Below, one piece after another: positions 43,697 to 55,098 of a stretch of 64,000 bases of DNA; the stretch's first letter is position 1; each line of letters starts with the position of its first letter. The position numbers and the translations under genes were made by a program. This DNA comes from Fusarium oxysporum f. sp. lycopersici 4287 (taxonomy: Eukaryota; Ascomycota; Sordariomycetes; Hypocreales; Nectriaceae): NCBI RefSeq assembly GCF_000149955.1, contig NC_030986.1, forward strand, positions 243,298-307,297. The letters are read 5' to 3'. The notes below the pieces were generated by a model. The model was not told the origin of the DNA. It saw only the letters and a program-made list of their open reading frames with translations, and ran no database searches.

Positions 43697-44705
43697 ATGA
43701 CGCAAACAAATGGTCTTACATCAACTACCTACGGCTTCATCGGCATAGGCCAAATGGGTTGGGGCATGGCTATGAATCTGCGAAAAAAGATTAGTTCATC
43801 ATCAAAGCTAGTGGTGTGTGAGGTATCGGCAGCTCGATTGGAGCAGTTCGTCAAAGAAGCAGAAGGTGAAGTCGAGAAAGCAGCCACCCCCAAAGAGGTG
43901 GCCGAACGAGCAGTGAGTAACCGACCGTTGTATGAGAGGCGCAAGCTGACAGCGCTCGACTACGTGACAGGACGTCGTGATTACTATGCTGCCGACGAGC
44001 CAGCACGTCCAGCATGTCTTTACAAATCCGGAAACTGGCCTGTTGTCAGCAAAGCCTAAGGGAAAGCCAATATTGTTCATCGAGTGCTCCACGATCGAGG
44101 TTACTACAAGCATCGAGGTCGGCAAAGCGGTTAAACGATCCGGTACTGGCACGTTTATCGATGCTCCCGTCAGTGGAGGTCCGAACGGAGCCAACAAGGC
44201 CACGCTTGCCATCATGGCCGGCGGCGATGAATCCGACTTTGCAAAGGCAGAGCCTATTTTAAACATGATGGGCAAGAATATCTTCCACTGCGGCCCTGCT
44301 GGCGCTGGCTTGGCCACCAAGCAGATCAACAATTACCTCAGCTCTGTATGTACTGTCGGAGTTTGTGAAGCTATGAATATGGGCGTCAAGTACGGGTTGG
44401 ACCCGAAGGTCTTGGCAGGTGTCATTAATGTGAGTAGTGGTCGTTGTTATAATAGTTTGGAGCAAAACCCGGTCAAGGGAGTTACTCCTGGAGCGGCGAG
44501 CGAGAACGACTTTGTTGGAGGATTTAGTGTTGAGCTTTGTAAGGGTGTTCTGGATATGGCGATGGAACTCGGAAAGTCCGTGGGAGCGCAGTCAAGGCTC
44601 GGGGATACGATTCTGAATATCTACGACAAAGCTGTCAAGGATGAAAGGACTAAAGGGCGAGACTCGCGCAGCGTGTACCGTCTCTTTGCCGACGGCGACG
44701 CGTAA
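43697..44705 (+). CDS. 3-hydroxyisobutyrate/4-hydroxybutyrate-dehydrogenase-like enzyme
   Basis: Exons 43697-43912 and 43971-44705 give 316 residues. The beta-hydroxyacid dehydrogenase family is shown by the Rossmann motif FIGIGQMGWGMAMNL, substrate-binding APVSGGPNGANKATLAIMAGG, and the catalytic lysine in GAGLATKQINNYL; the C-terminal all-helical part has ENDFVGGFSVELCKGVLDMA. The family oxidises 3-hydroxyisobutyrate, 4-hydroxybutyrate or related hydroxy acids with NAD(P). With a succinate-semialdehyde-dehydrogenase-like ALDH and lactonases in the cluster, 4-hydroxybutyrate is an attractive substrate, but valine-pathway or other hydroxyacids are possible. It lies just upstream of the C2H2 regulator on the same strand. 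Confidence 0.9.
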
Positions 44706-45079
44706 AATCACGTGATATTAGAGTACGAACCGTAACACATACAATTGTTGAACAGGTGCTGGGGCCTCACGTGCAAGCAGGGATACATTAAGATTACAGC
44801 CGAAATGGTAAAACCTCTAAGGGGTAGATTTCAACAGAACACAACATGAATACACACCAATTCACATCAATGAACCGAATACACGTAATGTCTAACAACA
44901 ATCCCTTAGACTAAACTAATTTAGTTAGTCATGTTGTAGGGTATTTAAGCATGTTGCCCGACGTCCCAGTTTCTACCCCAACTTCCTTCATTCGACCATT
45001 CTCAAGTACTGAACCAGCAGGCATTAGATACCCAACGGAAATAAAGATACCTGACCCATTATACTGGCCCTAACCCACC
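44706..45079 (+). promoter_or_regulatory. Promoter of the ADR1-like regulator
   Basis: Contains AGGGGTA at about 44820-44826 and TACCCCAACTT at 44974-44984, 100 nt before the ATG, suggesting autoregulation. Confidence 0.45.
44974..44980 (+). promoter_or_regulatory. TACCCCA element upstream of the regulator itself
   Basis: CTACCCCAACTT; reverse complement contains TTGGGGTA. It lies about 100 nt upstream of the regulator's ATG. Confidence 0.45.
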
Positions 45080-47755
45080 ATGCGGCCTCGCGTTCACGTC
45101 CCGCCATGCAAGTTTTGTGCAAAAACCTTTGGACGTACCGAACACCTCCGCCGCCATGAGCGAACTCGTGAGTGGCAATTTCAGCACGTGTCTTATTGCA
45201 GAAAATGCTCACATGATTAGATACCAAGGAAAAGCCTTACCGCTGCTCCTGTGGTCGGGCATTCTCCAGAAGGTATGTACTTGTTTGCCGCGAACCCTAA
45301 GTTACATCGGTGTGATTGACCTGGCGGGAAAGAAATGTGATAAAAGATTCGCTGATATCGTTCCTCCGTTTTCAGAGATCTCCTAGCACGACATGCTCGA
45401 CTTGCCCATGGGTCCCCTTCTGCTGTTGACGCCGATGGCTCGGACGTACAAATGGGTTCTCCTGCTGGCCACGGCGATCAAGACATTGACGAGGATGACG
45501 ATGGCGATGAGGGCGATGACGATAGCGGCCACGAACACATTACAGACGATTTGAGAGCCGGAACAAAGCTCTCGAGACTACCGCCGACTCCAATTATTAC
45601 TGGCGAACCTGCTGCATTCGACCCCGTTCTGCAAGATAGGACTACAGGGACCGCGCCCGCGCTTGAGCTTCAACCAACACCAACATCAATCGAACGATAT
45701 TGCTCCACAGCGATACCGAACGTCGAGGCTCTACCGCAAGTGCATCCATCTCTTATATATGGTCCACCACAACATCAGCTTGAGGGTCTAGAACTACAAC
45801 CATGGGAACTGTCGCTTGGAAATGATCTTGACTTGCTTTGGAGCCACATGGAGTCTGATCCGACCAGCTTCATGCCCTTCTCGCTGTCAGCAAGTCATCC
45901 TAACGAGGGACACTTACAAGCCCACTTGCATGAACCGAATCCCGACACGTTCGTCCATGAAGGGGAACCTGCTCTACCACTGCAGCCACAGGAGGATTTC
46001 GGCCGCTCATCGAGCGAGCCAATTGATGGCGTAGCTCCCAATAACGAGAATCTCCTCAACCCGCCGTCACCTAGTGACCAGAAAAGCATGCCTTGGCAAA
46101 TATCTAAGGAGGATTACTGTGCCATATCCAACGCTATTCTGCCGTATCGATCAGCGCTGGGTGCTGCCTTTACCATGCCTTCCAGACACTCACTATGTCG
46201 CTATGTTGAAGGCTATTTCACCGGATTCCATGAGCATCTGCCTTTTATCCACCTTCCAACCATTTCCCTTGCTATGGAAGCGCCAGAATTGGTTTTTGCC
46301 ATCAGCGCCTGCGGCGCTCGTTATCGTTATCAGCGACGACAGTCACACGACTTATATGTTGCAGCCAAAACACTTCTATCAGAGCAATTGCGGAAGAGAG
46401 ACGAGCTTGAATCACCTGTATCAATGTTAGGTACTCCCGGCTTTGGACGGGACGGGAGTGTGCATTCCAATTCATCCTCCCCTGCCGTACAGAATGTTGC
46501 CGGTCCATCGCCTTTGGGAACCTCCTGTACCTCAACGTCGCTTATGAGTAAAAGGAGGAATCTGAGTACCATGCAGGCCATGATCATCTTGGTTGCTCTG
46601 GGAACGTGGAATCACCGTTCACTTCTCAAAGACGCCTTCTCTACGGCAAGTCAGCTGGCCTCCATGGTCCAAGACGAGGGTTTAGGCGCGACTGATGTGC
46701 ATGCCAATAACCTTTGTTGGAAAGACTGGGTCTTCCTCGAAACAAAACGGCGAACAAAGCTTGTCGCGTACAGCTTTTTCAACCTTCACTCTATCGCCTA
46801 CAACATCCCCCCCAAGCTCTTAAATTCTGAAATTGGAGCACTGAACCTTCCAAGCCCTGAATCGCACTGGAGAGCCGAGACTGCTGAGCAGTGGCTAGCA
46901 GCACGTAAAAAGGATACATTCGATGACGTATCTGTTCAATCAGCTTACAAGAACTTATTCACCAAGGCTAATGGCCGACAAACCCCCGCGCTATCGTCTT
47001 TTGGTAACTACATCTTGATACACCGTCTGGTGCAACAAATATTTTTTGCTCGACAATCCATGATTCTCTTCGATGCTGATGATGATGCTCCGCTTCCACC
47101 GCAAGCTATGGAGAGGCTTGAATCTGCGTTATGTGCCTGGCAGCGGAATTGGGAAGCCACCAAGGACTCGTCACTAGACCCTTTAGCTCCGGGAGGACCG
47201 CTGAGTTTTAACGCGACAGCGCTGTTTAAATTAGCATATATACGCCTCCATACTGACCTTGGCCCTTATCGACGGCTCGAGACTCGTGACCCTGGGGCCA
47301 TCGCCCAAGCATTTTGCACCGCGCCTCTGCTCCAACGATCAACGGGTGTAAACCGCGCCGTTCTGCACAGCGCGCACTCACTCAGCATCCCCGTACGGAT
47401 TGGGATCGAGTTTGTAGCCCGAACTCAAACACTGCATTGGAGTATAGTGCACAGTCTGTGTAATCTTGAATGTGGTCTGTTCCTGGCCAAGTGGCTCCAG
47501 ACTATCGCTCATGCTTTGGCTCGGAATGAGGTGCTCGACGACGAGGAAACACAGCTGCTACGGATTATTACCAGCATAATCAACGAAACCGATTTATCTC
47601 CTACCATTAGAAACCAGGAGAATCTTCTTCAGAAGACTAAGAATATGGCTGCGGCAGTAGTTCGCTTATGGGGATATAGCTTCAAAGGGCCACACGTATT
47701 TGACATTATGGGAACCATAGGTGCGGGGCTAGATCTTTGTGCAGAGATCCTATAA
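45080..47755 (+). CDS. C2H2 (ADR1-like) plus fungal-specific-domain transcription factor
   Basis: Exons 45080-45167, 45221-45272 and 45376-47755 give 839 residues. Two adjacent C2H2 fingers are assembled across the introns: PCKFCAKTFGRTEHLRRHER, a TH-TKEKPY linker, then CSCGRAFSRRDLLARHARLAH. Recognition residues R-E-H-R and R-D-L-R resemble yeast ADR1 and related proteins, whose finger pairs read G-rich sites such as TTGG(A/G)G. Next come an acidic stretch (DEDDDGDEGDDDSG), a Pro-rich linker and a fungal-specific regulatory domain (about residues 300-700) with YVEGYFTGFHEHLPFIHLPT. Finger pairs plus this domain form a common fungal class of pathway regulators. By position at the cluster's edge, and because TTGGGGTA sites fill the cluster's promoters, I infer it is the cluster activator. 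Confidence 0.9.
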
Positions 47756-48389
47756 TCACAAAAAGAAAGTCGTTTACAACTTGGTTTCGCTGCGTAATAT
47801 GATTAGCCCTGCGATACTGGCTCCCTGGTAGCCATATGAGTAAGATGTACAGCCCACATCCGACGATAACGAAATGGCTCCTCTCTATGACTTATCCGGT
47901 GTCAACGACGGGAAGTACCGGAGGTAAAATAGTGTTAGAAGTGCACCCGATGGCTCATGGGTCTAAGAATACTGCATACGTCACGGGCGATGATTCTTAT
48001 CAGGTCAATGTCCAGATATTCGTGGTTTGTACCACGCTGGTTTCGAAGGACCTCTTTTTGATCAGTCCGATACAGATATTTAAGAACTTTATTTTCAGCT
48101 GGCTTCACCGGCCGAATTGTGGGCACTAACGCAATAAACCGGGCCTGATGCTTTATGCCAGATATTGAATGGTTACCAAAGCACTTAAATTACCGACACT
48201 GAAGGAGTTTCTGCCCGTCCCAAGACAGGTTCACAGAAGATAGTAGTTACAGTAATAACAAAAGTCCCCTCATGGAATATGCTGCCAAGTAAAGTTCCAG
48301 GAGCGGCTCAAAGCGTTGGGATTAATAAAGGTGTGATTACATGCAGAATACAAAGTGGTAATGTATACAATAAGTATGCCAATTAAGAA

Positions 48390-48830
48390 TCTCAACCTTT
48401 TTTAAATAAATTATAATAAAAATACTATAAACAATTTGATTAATTAATTTTAATTATTATACTTATCTCTAAAGGCCTAAGTTCCCTCCTAATATTTAAT
48501 CTTATTACAAGTTTTATATTATTATACCCTTAGTTATTATCGCATTATCATCGTCCCCGTTTGTTTCTTTAAACGCATAGGGTTGAGTATGAGGTTAGAT
48601 CGAACTGCCTGATTAATTGGAGGGGGTGGCAATCAAACAATCCCAATCCATATAATATATGTCTCGTAGTTGTTAAAACAGGCCAAGGAGAAAGCAACGA
48701 TCTCGTTGCTTATAGAGATCATACCCCCCGTGTCTATCCCTTCTTTACAAGCTCCAGATACCGCACTGTCAAAGATATCTGTGCACCATCGGCACTTGCG
48801 TAATAATAGTATCAACCTTTTTTTAAATAA
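48390..48830. repeat. Direct repeat flanking an AT-rich interval
   Basis: TCAACCTTTTTTAAATAA near 48393 and TCAACCTTTTTTTAAATAA near 48813 differ by one T. The interval between may be a relic element, but no protein homology or inverted ends are visible. Confidence 0.3.
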
Positions 48831-48920
48831 TTGTCCCGCAACTACGGAGTACTCTCTATAACAAGAACATTTCGAGAGGCTTAGTTTCCGAGGTTATGGA
48901 GACCGGAAGGTCCGCGGGAA

Positions 48921-48940
48921 TAAACTCAATTTTGAGTTTA
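48921..48940. repeat. Perfect 20-bp palindrome
   Basis: TAAACTCAA and TTGAGTTTA separated by two bases. Confidence 0.45.
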
Positions 48941-49986
48941 TAAGGCTGGAACTTGCTAAAAAGTCGTTTCACATGCCGAGTTTACCCATAGACCCGTTCA
49001 ATCAGTAAAGTTTTGAAGATCAGCCCTTTCTGGGAACAACTCAGGAGTGGATGTAGGTAAAAGGGAGTTCATCGCGTAAGAATAAACTTTAGGCAGCTGC
49101 CAAAGGAAATAACATTAACGGCAGTTTAGAAGAAAAGATATTCCGTCCAATAGCTAGCTAAAGCTTATTTAAACATCCCGTAATTCATCCAATAGCTTAA
49201 ACAGTACTAAAAAATCGGTTGTTTTCAAGATCAGCAATAGTCAAACTGGAGATGTTTTGGTTTTTCCCTAGAGCTGATTCTGAGGCTAGCTAGCTTGCTC
49301 GGAACGTTATGAACCAATGATCGACGAAGCCCCATCGGACATCTCAACGATCTCGGGCCGAGATAACATCATAGTTTCTAAACTAATCTCAAGATCAACT
49401 GGTTGCGGCTTTGGGACGACCTTCTAGAACAAGCTTAGAAGACGGTGTAATGAAATGGAACTTGGGGCTTTGTGTCTACTATTCCTTTATCGGCCATAAG
49501 AGCAGGGGGGTTCTGCAGGCTTGAACGAAGTGAACCGTCTTGGTTCGTGGAGAAATGTCAAGCTTTGCAAAGGCCATAATTCCAGAGGCCAACGTGCGTT
49601 CCGGGTCTCGAGTCAGTATATGGACAGGGCTTGCACATGTTTACCACAGGTGCTTTAGCCGAAACAAAGATCTGCAATGGGGATAACTCCAGGAAGACAG
49701 GTGGACTCAGTCTACATCCACTGTACACATCGAAAGCCTTGCAGAGATATCTTCAAAATGGGCAGTGCGAGAGTGATGAGATTGTATAACAGTCTTGTTG
49801 TTAAGTATGCAACTTGAAATGGTCAGATTACCTAGTTGCTATCAAATGCCGTCTAATATGCAAAGATGCCATCATTCAACGAGTTATCGCTTGCTGTACG
49901 CGCCCTAAACCCAGTATGTCCTTAGCCCGTCTAAAATGTACCCCGTAACCGTTTTTTGACCATTTTAAAAAATTCTTCTGCTCCAT

Positions 49987-50781
49987 CTAATCAGAGTCTT
50001 CCTCCTCAGGCATCGGCCTAGGATTGCAGATGATGGTGCCAGCCCATGTGATGAGATTTCCCCCCTTTCCATCTCGCGTATCGATGCTCTCGCAGCCGCC
50101 CTGTGCAGCAACGGGTGCTTGTGACAGGACCTTTGCAAAGAAGTTCTTGGCGGCTTCGTTGCCTGCTTCCCACTGGAAAACAACACACTCGTGCATCTTG
50201 TCGCCAGGTTCTTTTCCAGGTGCCACGACGGGAACAAGTTGGTGTCGTCGTCTCTCGCGGGGCAGATCCCACCATGAATCCATGACTGCCTTCCAGAGTT
50301 CAGTCCCGTATCCCTGGCGGCAGAATTCTGGTTTGATGAGGAACTCGGCTTCTGGCCAACCAGAGATCGAGGAGGACATGGCTAGGACGTCTGGCAGGCC
50401 ACCCTCGCCTATGAGCTCATTGGTCGATTTAAGAAAGGCGCCAAACCACCAGTGGCTTTGGTCATCCTGAACCAGGGAATGGAGTTGTCTTTCTGTCTCG
50501 TCCTTGTCTTTGGTTGCTCGGCCACGAGCTGTTGAGTGGTTCTGAATGTCAGGACGTTTGCGAAGCTCATGGAATGCATCTAGGTCTTTCATTGAGAGAG
50601 GTCGGATAATAAGACGCTCAGTCTCCAGCGGGGGCCGGTCCGAAGCGCTGGGAATGGGTCGCTCCGGCAGTGTGACCGAGTAGCTGAACCATGGCGTCAT
50701 GCCAAGATTCTGAAAATCCTCAGCATTGAAAAAGACCTCGAGAGGGGGGAGAGCGTGATGAAGAGGTGCCATCGTTTCCAT
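49987..50781 (-). CDS. GNAT-family acetyltransferase
   Basis: A single exon of 264 residues. After an N-terminal extension (METMAPLHHALPPLEVFFNA) it has LETERLIIRPLSMKDLDAF, the usual start of RimJ/RimL-type GNAT domains, then LIGEGGLPDVL (strand 4) and the acetyl-CoA loop region KPEFCRQGYGTELWKAVMDS. The C-terminal part has EAGNEAAKNFFAKVL, where family members often read GNxxS. It would transfer an acetyl group to an amine; the acceptor is unknown. It stands alone between gene-poor stretches. Confidence 0.88.
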   Translation of the reverse strand: METMAPLHHALPPLEVFFNAEDFQNLGMTPWFSYSVTLPERPIPSASDRPPLETERLIIRPLSMKDLDAFHELRKRPDIQNHSTARGRATKDKDETERQLHSLVQDDQSHWWFGAFLKSTNELIGEGGLPDVLAMSSSISGWPEAEFLIKPEFCRQGYGTELWKAVMDSWWDLPRERRRHQLVPVVAPGKEPGDKMHECVVFQWEAGNEAAKNFFAKVLSQAPVAAQGGCESIDTRDGKGGNLITWAGTIICNPRPMPEEEDSD

Positions 50782-52546
50782 AATGAAGCTGTGATCAAAA
50801 AGTTGTAGACACTAGCAGTAGTGGACGTGAACGGGTATTTGGATGAATTCTGGAAATTGGAGTAGAAACGAAACTAGTCTAGCAGGAGGGAATAAATAAG
50901 TACCGAGGCCTGTCTCTTTAAAAGGATTGTCTCGTATGATGGCGATTTGGTTAGCGACGTTACATAGGAACACGGCAGAAATGAGCGGTGAGTTTTTCTC
51001 GCATTTCAGACAGGCCCAAGGAACACGAAAAAAGCCGTTGGACTGAAGAGAAAACCCCAGGGATTGGGGATTTCACATGCAGGGATCGCGCGTCGGTTAA
51101 GCAAACATGTTCCTGTAGCTAGGGTCCTCTCCTCCAAGTGGATTGCACCTCGCAAATAACAAAATACAACATGACTCCACTGGGATTTGCGGTATTTGGT
51201 TCGTGTTTTTCTTTGCACAGTGAGACATGCCAGAAGTGACAGAGTTACCTCCTGAAACTGGGGACAGAGAAAGACTGCCGAGACTGCGGTTTGTTTGGGT
51301 TTGGGCCGTCCTGCATGCAAGGCGAGAAAACAACGCTAGCGTAGCACTCGGGCCCCTGACATGTACTGTACATACTGGCGTGTTTGACAGGACAAGGTTC
51401 ATTACCGCGTATTTCTGGTGGACAGCGTTGCAGCTGTTGGTTGTAATGGCGTTGGGCCATGCATATCTTTACTGCAAACTGCTTAAACAAAGACCGGAAT
51501 ACAGTGCCGTTCGCCATTGCTCCGTGGGTGTTGAGTTTGGATACTGAAGCGTCGATCACGATGGTCTGATAGGCGCCGTGTCTCACTTTGACTCAGAAGA
51601 GGTGGTGTCCATTGGTCGCATGAATCAGCTGATGTCAAAGCACTGCGATCCGAGATGTTGAATCGCCTCATTGACGAACCAACAATAATACCCTACAGAC
51701 CCTGCCCGTATTGCACAGTGAACAGTCTTTTCCCCTTCTCCGAGAAGACAACATGTTATAGATCACATCAGAGGGTATGAGAGATCCACAAGACAGAATG
51801 ATCGTCGAGGTATTCCCTGCACGTTTCGCTCGGGAAAATTGCATCCGTTGAGATGCATTTTCGTAAAGAAAGGTATGCGAGATGACAGCTCGCAACAATG
51901 TACATGACCGAGTAAGCCAAACCACCAAAGGTCCATGTCCCCGATATCATGGAAATAACACAAAATACCAAATACCCAAGCTTTCGGTAGACATAGGGCT
52001 GATATATATCCCATTCCGCCCAATATCAACATCCATTTCGTATCGACTCTACCCGAGCAATAGCCTTAAAACCGTTCGGATCCGCAAAACACTCTCCGCA
52101 CACTGTTACAGTACAGTGCGGCCCCTGTCACCTCATCCCGCGCCGGCGCGCACCATTTAGGGGGAACAGGCTAGGTAACACCCGCCCCTAGAAGATTCCA
52201 GTAAAAATCATAAAAAAACACGCGCATGACTGTGCCGCTCGCCCCGTGACAAGCCCGGCCCTCTTCCCAATATCACGGTACCGGTAAGCTAAGCCTCTAG
52301 GGTTCCTGTCAACTGCAACGTCGTAAGTAATAACACTTTGAAACACGAGTAGGGGTCTGTTATACCGAGGAGATATTACTCAAGACTGTATCTCCCACGT
52401 GTATTTGGCTGTATAGTCCTGTCACACCGCAACCTACGAGTGAGAGATAACTATTCTCTATGCAACTCTGTCATCTATCACGGTAACGTCTCATTATAAC
52501 ATATCCACTATATATCCCAGCACCAACAACCCTCGAACCAACAACA
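50782..52546. other. Gene-poor region
   Basis: 1.8 kb without a supported gene. Open frames at 51006-51671 and 51668-52160 on both strands show no domain or splice logic. Near 52081 an imperfect inverted repeat (CCGCAC-CTGT with ACAGTGCGG) occurs. Confidence 0.4.
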
Positions 52547-53409
52547 TCAAGCAAATGGCAGCTCCTGTCGATTAGACGAAGAATCACACCCCGCGAACCG
52601 CCACCAGTCCTGATGCGTACGAACAAACAACCACCGAATGGCAACAAGTGCAATCCAAGGAAGAGGAGGGAAATCCGCCCAGATACCACCCTCAAAGTCC
52701 TTATCGTGAAGAATCAGAGCCAGCGGCAAAATCTCGTTACGATGAGACGCTTTCTTCATGGCGTTAGATCCTATCTCGGCCCCTGTCTTCTCGAACCACG
52801 CTCCCCAGTCGCACTTGTCGGCGTACTTTTCGAGTCCGACAAGGGTGTCGATTTCGTTGTGCAGATGTGTTGTGAGGGAGGGCATGAATGAGTCGATGAT
52901 TTCTCTGAGCTTGGAGCCGTCGAGTTCTTCCTCGTCTTTGCGGATTTTCTCGATGTAGGTTGTGAAGCGATCTAGGCCCTCGTGGAATAATCGGTGCTCG
53001 TCGATGTTGGCGTCCATGAGGCCTGGTACGCCGGTGATTCTGTTGATTTCTGGAAAGATCTTTTCTTCTTCGATGTCGTGATGTTCTTGAATTTCTTGGC
53101 TCCATGCCCAGGCGAAGCTTGCAAAGTCCACCTTGTCTTTTTGCGTTCCCCTTTCGGCGACGTTCATTGCTTGGAGATAGATGGCGTTGACGCCGCGCAG
53201 GAATAGGTTATGGACGACAGCCATGCCTGCAGCGCATTTTCGAGCACCTTGAGCGCGCTTTTCAAGCTACTCGTGAGTCCGATCATTAGTAACCGTATCG
53301 GTATGGCTTGAGTGGCCTTTTCCAGGATTCATACCGAGTCACCAGCTCTTGACGCGCCGATGAGCTCAAAGGGGCCGTCAACCCATGGCTTCTTGGGTTC
53401 TTCCATCAT
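52547..53409 (-). CDS. Hemerythrin (HHE)-domain protein
   Basis: Exons 53409-53335 and 53266-52547 give 264 residues, counting a double ATG (53409 or 53406). Exon 1 reads MEEPKKPWVDGPFELIG. Hemerythrin iron ligands appear in order: H in MAVVHNLFLRGVN, EHHDIEEEKIFPEI, NIDEHRLFHEGLD, and THLHNEIDTLVGLEKY, i.e. the HxxxE and HxxE/D pattern of the four-helix bundle. A hydrophobic tail with PPLPWIALVAIRWLF follows. Fungal HHE proteins bind a diiron centre and may sense or store oxygen, iron or NO. Its neighbours include a copper-related secreted protein, which hints at metal handling but the link is weak. Confidence 0.87.
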
Positions 53410-55098
53410 AATATGTCACAGCAGATTGCTTGAAACAATGAGCCGGACATTTCGAAAAAGGACAGCGCATTACTTATATGCTCAATACAAGAGGTGCAGC
53501 AATATATTAGTGCTGACGTTGGATGTCTGGAGAGTAATCCGTAGGTCCGTAGGGCGACCAATCATGGAGTTGACATCGTATCTGACGTGCGTCTCTTAAA
53601 TCCCGACTTCTACTTTCCTTCACATTGAATAATGAGATCAAGAAGAATACTCGGTCGCGTTTTATACTGTTTCTCTTCATGGTGACTTTGATGCTGCAGT
53701 TTCTCTAGGGGCCACATATTAGCAGCGCTGGACGACTGAGCAGGATGATCTCACGATAGCCGCAAGGCCCAAGCTTGCTGACTCAGATCTAATGGGGAGC
53801 TGCTTATAGGCTATTGTTTTATCTTGATGCTTATCGAACCAATGTCATCCTTCCAAGTGGAATCTTCGGGATCCTTGCTTGGTCGATGCTCAGACCAGAC
53901 CTGTTTCAAAGCTCCCAATCATTGGGTCAAAGATCATCGCCAGGAAGCGACGGTGAGCGGGATTCTCAATGTCCCCGATATCCGATAAGTTTAGCTAGAA
54001 GAGAAATGCGATATGCCTAAAGTCCTGAGAATTTTTATGCCGTACAACTGGTTTTATGTGATCGATAGCTGGAGAAATGAAGCGCCGGGTGATCCAGAAA
54101 GCTCATTCCTTGAGGGCAGCCGAGACCTGATAATTATGCATAGGGTAAGTTGGTTGCTTAAACCAGACTTACTATGGTTTACTCAAGAAGGCCTCCGTTG
54201 TATTCCGAGCCTAATTGCAAAAAAAGATCAGTTAAAGCTTATTTTTACAGCGCTCTTTTATCAAGCTGTCAGAATTGCAGTTCAAGTCCGTGTTTCTCAG
54301 ATATCTCGGAGACCTGCTGTGGTGCAGCTCCGCCAAAGTTACGTCGGGAGCATGAACTTGGACAAGTAAATGGATCAATCTAAAAATAGGTTCAGTACGA
54401 AATCTCCTCACGTGTCAATGCCATTGCCTCGGCTTCTTTAGGTCCCTCGACCTTATCAGACAACCATCATCAAATCAGCATATCGCGCTGCACTCATAAG
54501 TACGGAGTCCTCGCCAAGTCAAGACAGCAGCACTACCGAGACTCGACTCTTGGAATTTGCCTGATTCTGCCAAGGCCAACTCAGCTTGACAAGTTCTCTA
54601 GTGGCGCGCGCCGTTGAATGTCACAAGCAATAGCGACAGCTTTGACCCGGCGCTAATACTTTTGCGCTAATTGGATGGGGCTTGTCATAGCCAATGATGC
54701 GTATTCCATCCCCACCGCACAGACATTTAGGCGAACTTTCAGTTGTCTTGGCAAGACGCCAAATTTGGTGTCTCTACGCGCCGAGATAGAGGTATCGTGA
54801 TAGCGTGACCTGCGGAATTATGCGCTATTGTCTTGAGCATCTGATGTGTCGCTTCTGGTTGTTGTCTCTGGCACGGTCAGACAGCCACAACTGTTGGCTG
54901 GGCTTGGGTGCAGAGTAAAGAACAGATCACGCCATGGTTTGATAGACAGAAAGGTAGCATCAGGAGTAAGAGGATAGCGTTATGTTCGTTACTACATGAA
55001 TTGATCACTAATTACATTATCATATCCTCCAATCATGACCAGTATCGTGTATACCATGAGCCAGTCTCCAGTAGGACACATTCTTGAGAACAATCCCT
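53410..55098. other. Gene-poor region
   Basis: No supported gene. Frames at 53814-54383 have no recognised domain; composition suggests old non-coding DNA. A possible cysteine-rich reading near 54174-54383 is too weak to call. Confidence 0.4.

Larger units (their letters stand above)
47756..49986. other. Gene-free AT-rich region
   Basis: No supported gene in 2.2 kb. From about 48360 to 48560 it is strongly AT-rich. TCAACC followed by a T-run and AAATAA occurs near 48390 and again near 48813, about 420 bp apart, and a perfect palindrome with 9-bp arms is at 48921-48940. These may be remains of a degraded transposon. The open frame 47836-48129 has no domain. Confidence 0.45.

Noticed and set aside
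26624..47755. Calling the cluster the known FDB1 or FDB2 benzoxazolinone cluster
   Set aside because: Only the MBL fold and general gene types are shared; I cannot align the genes or order without a database.
54013..54383. Plus-strand open frames with some cysteines
   Set aside because: No recognised family and no coherent splice pattern.
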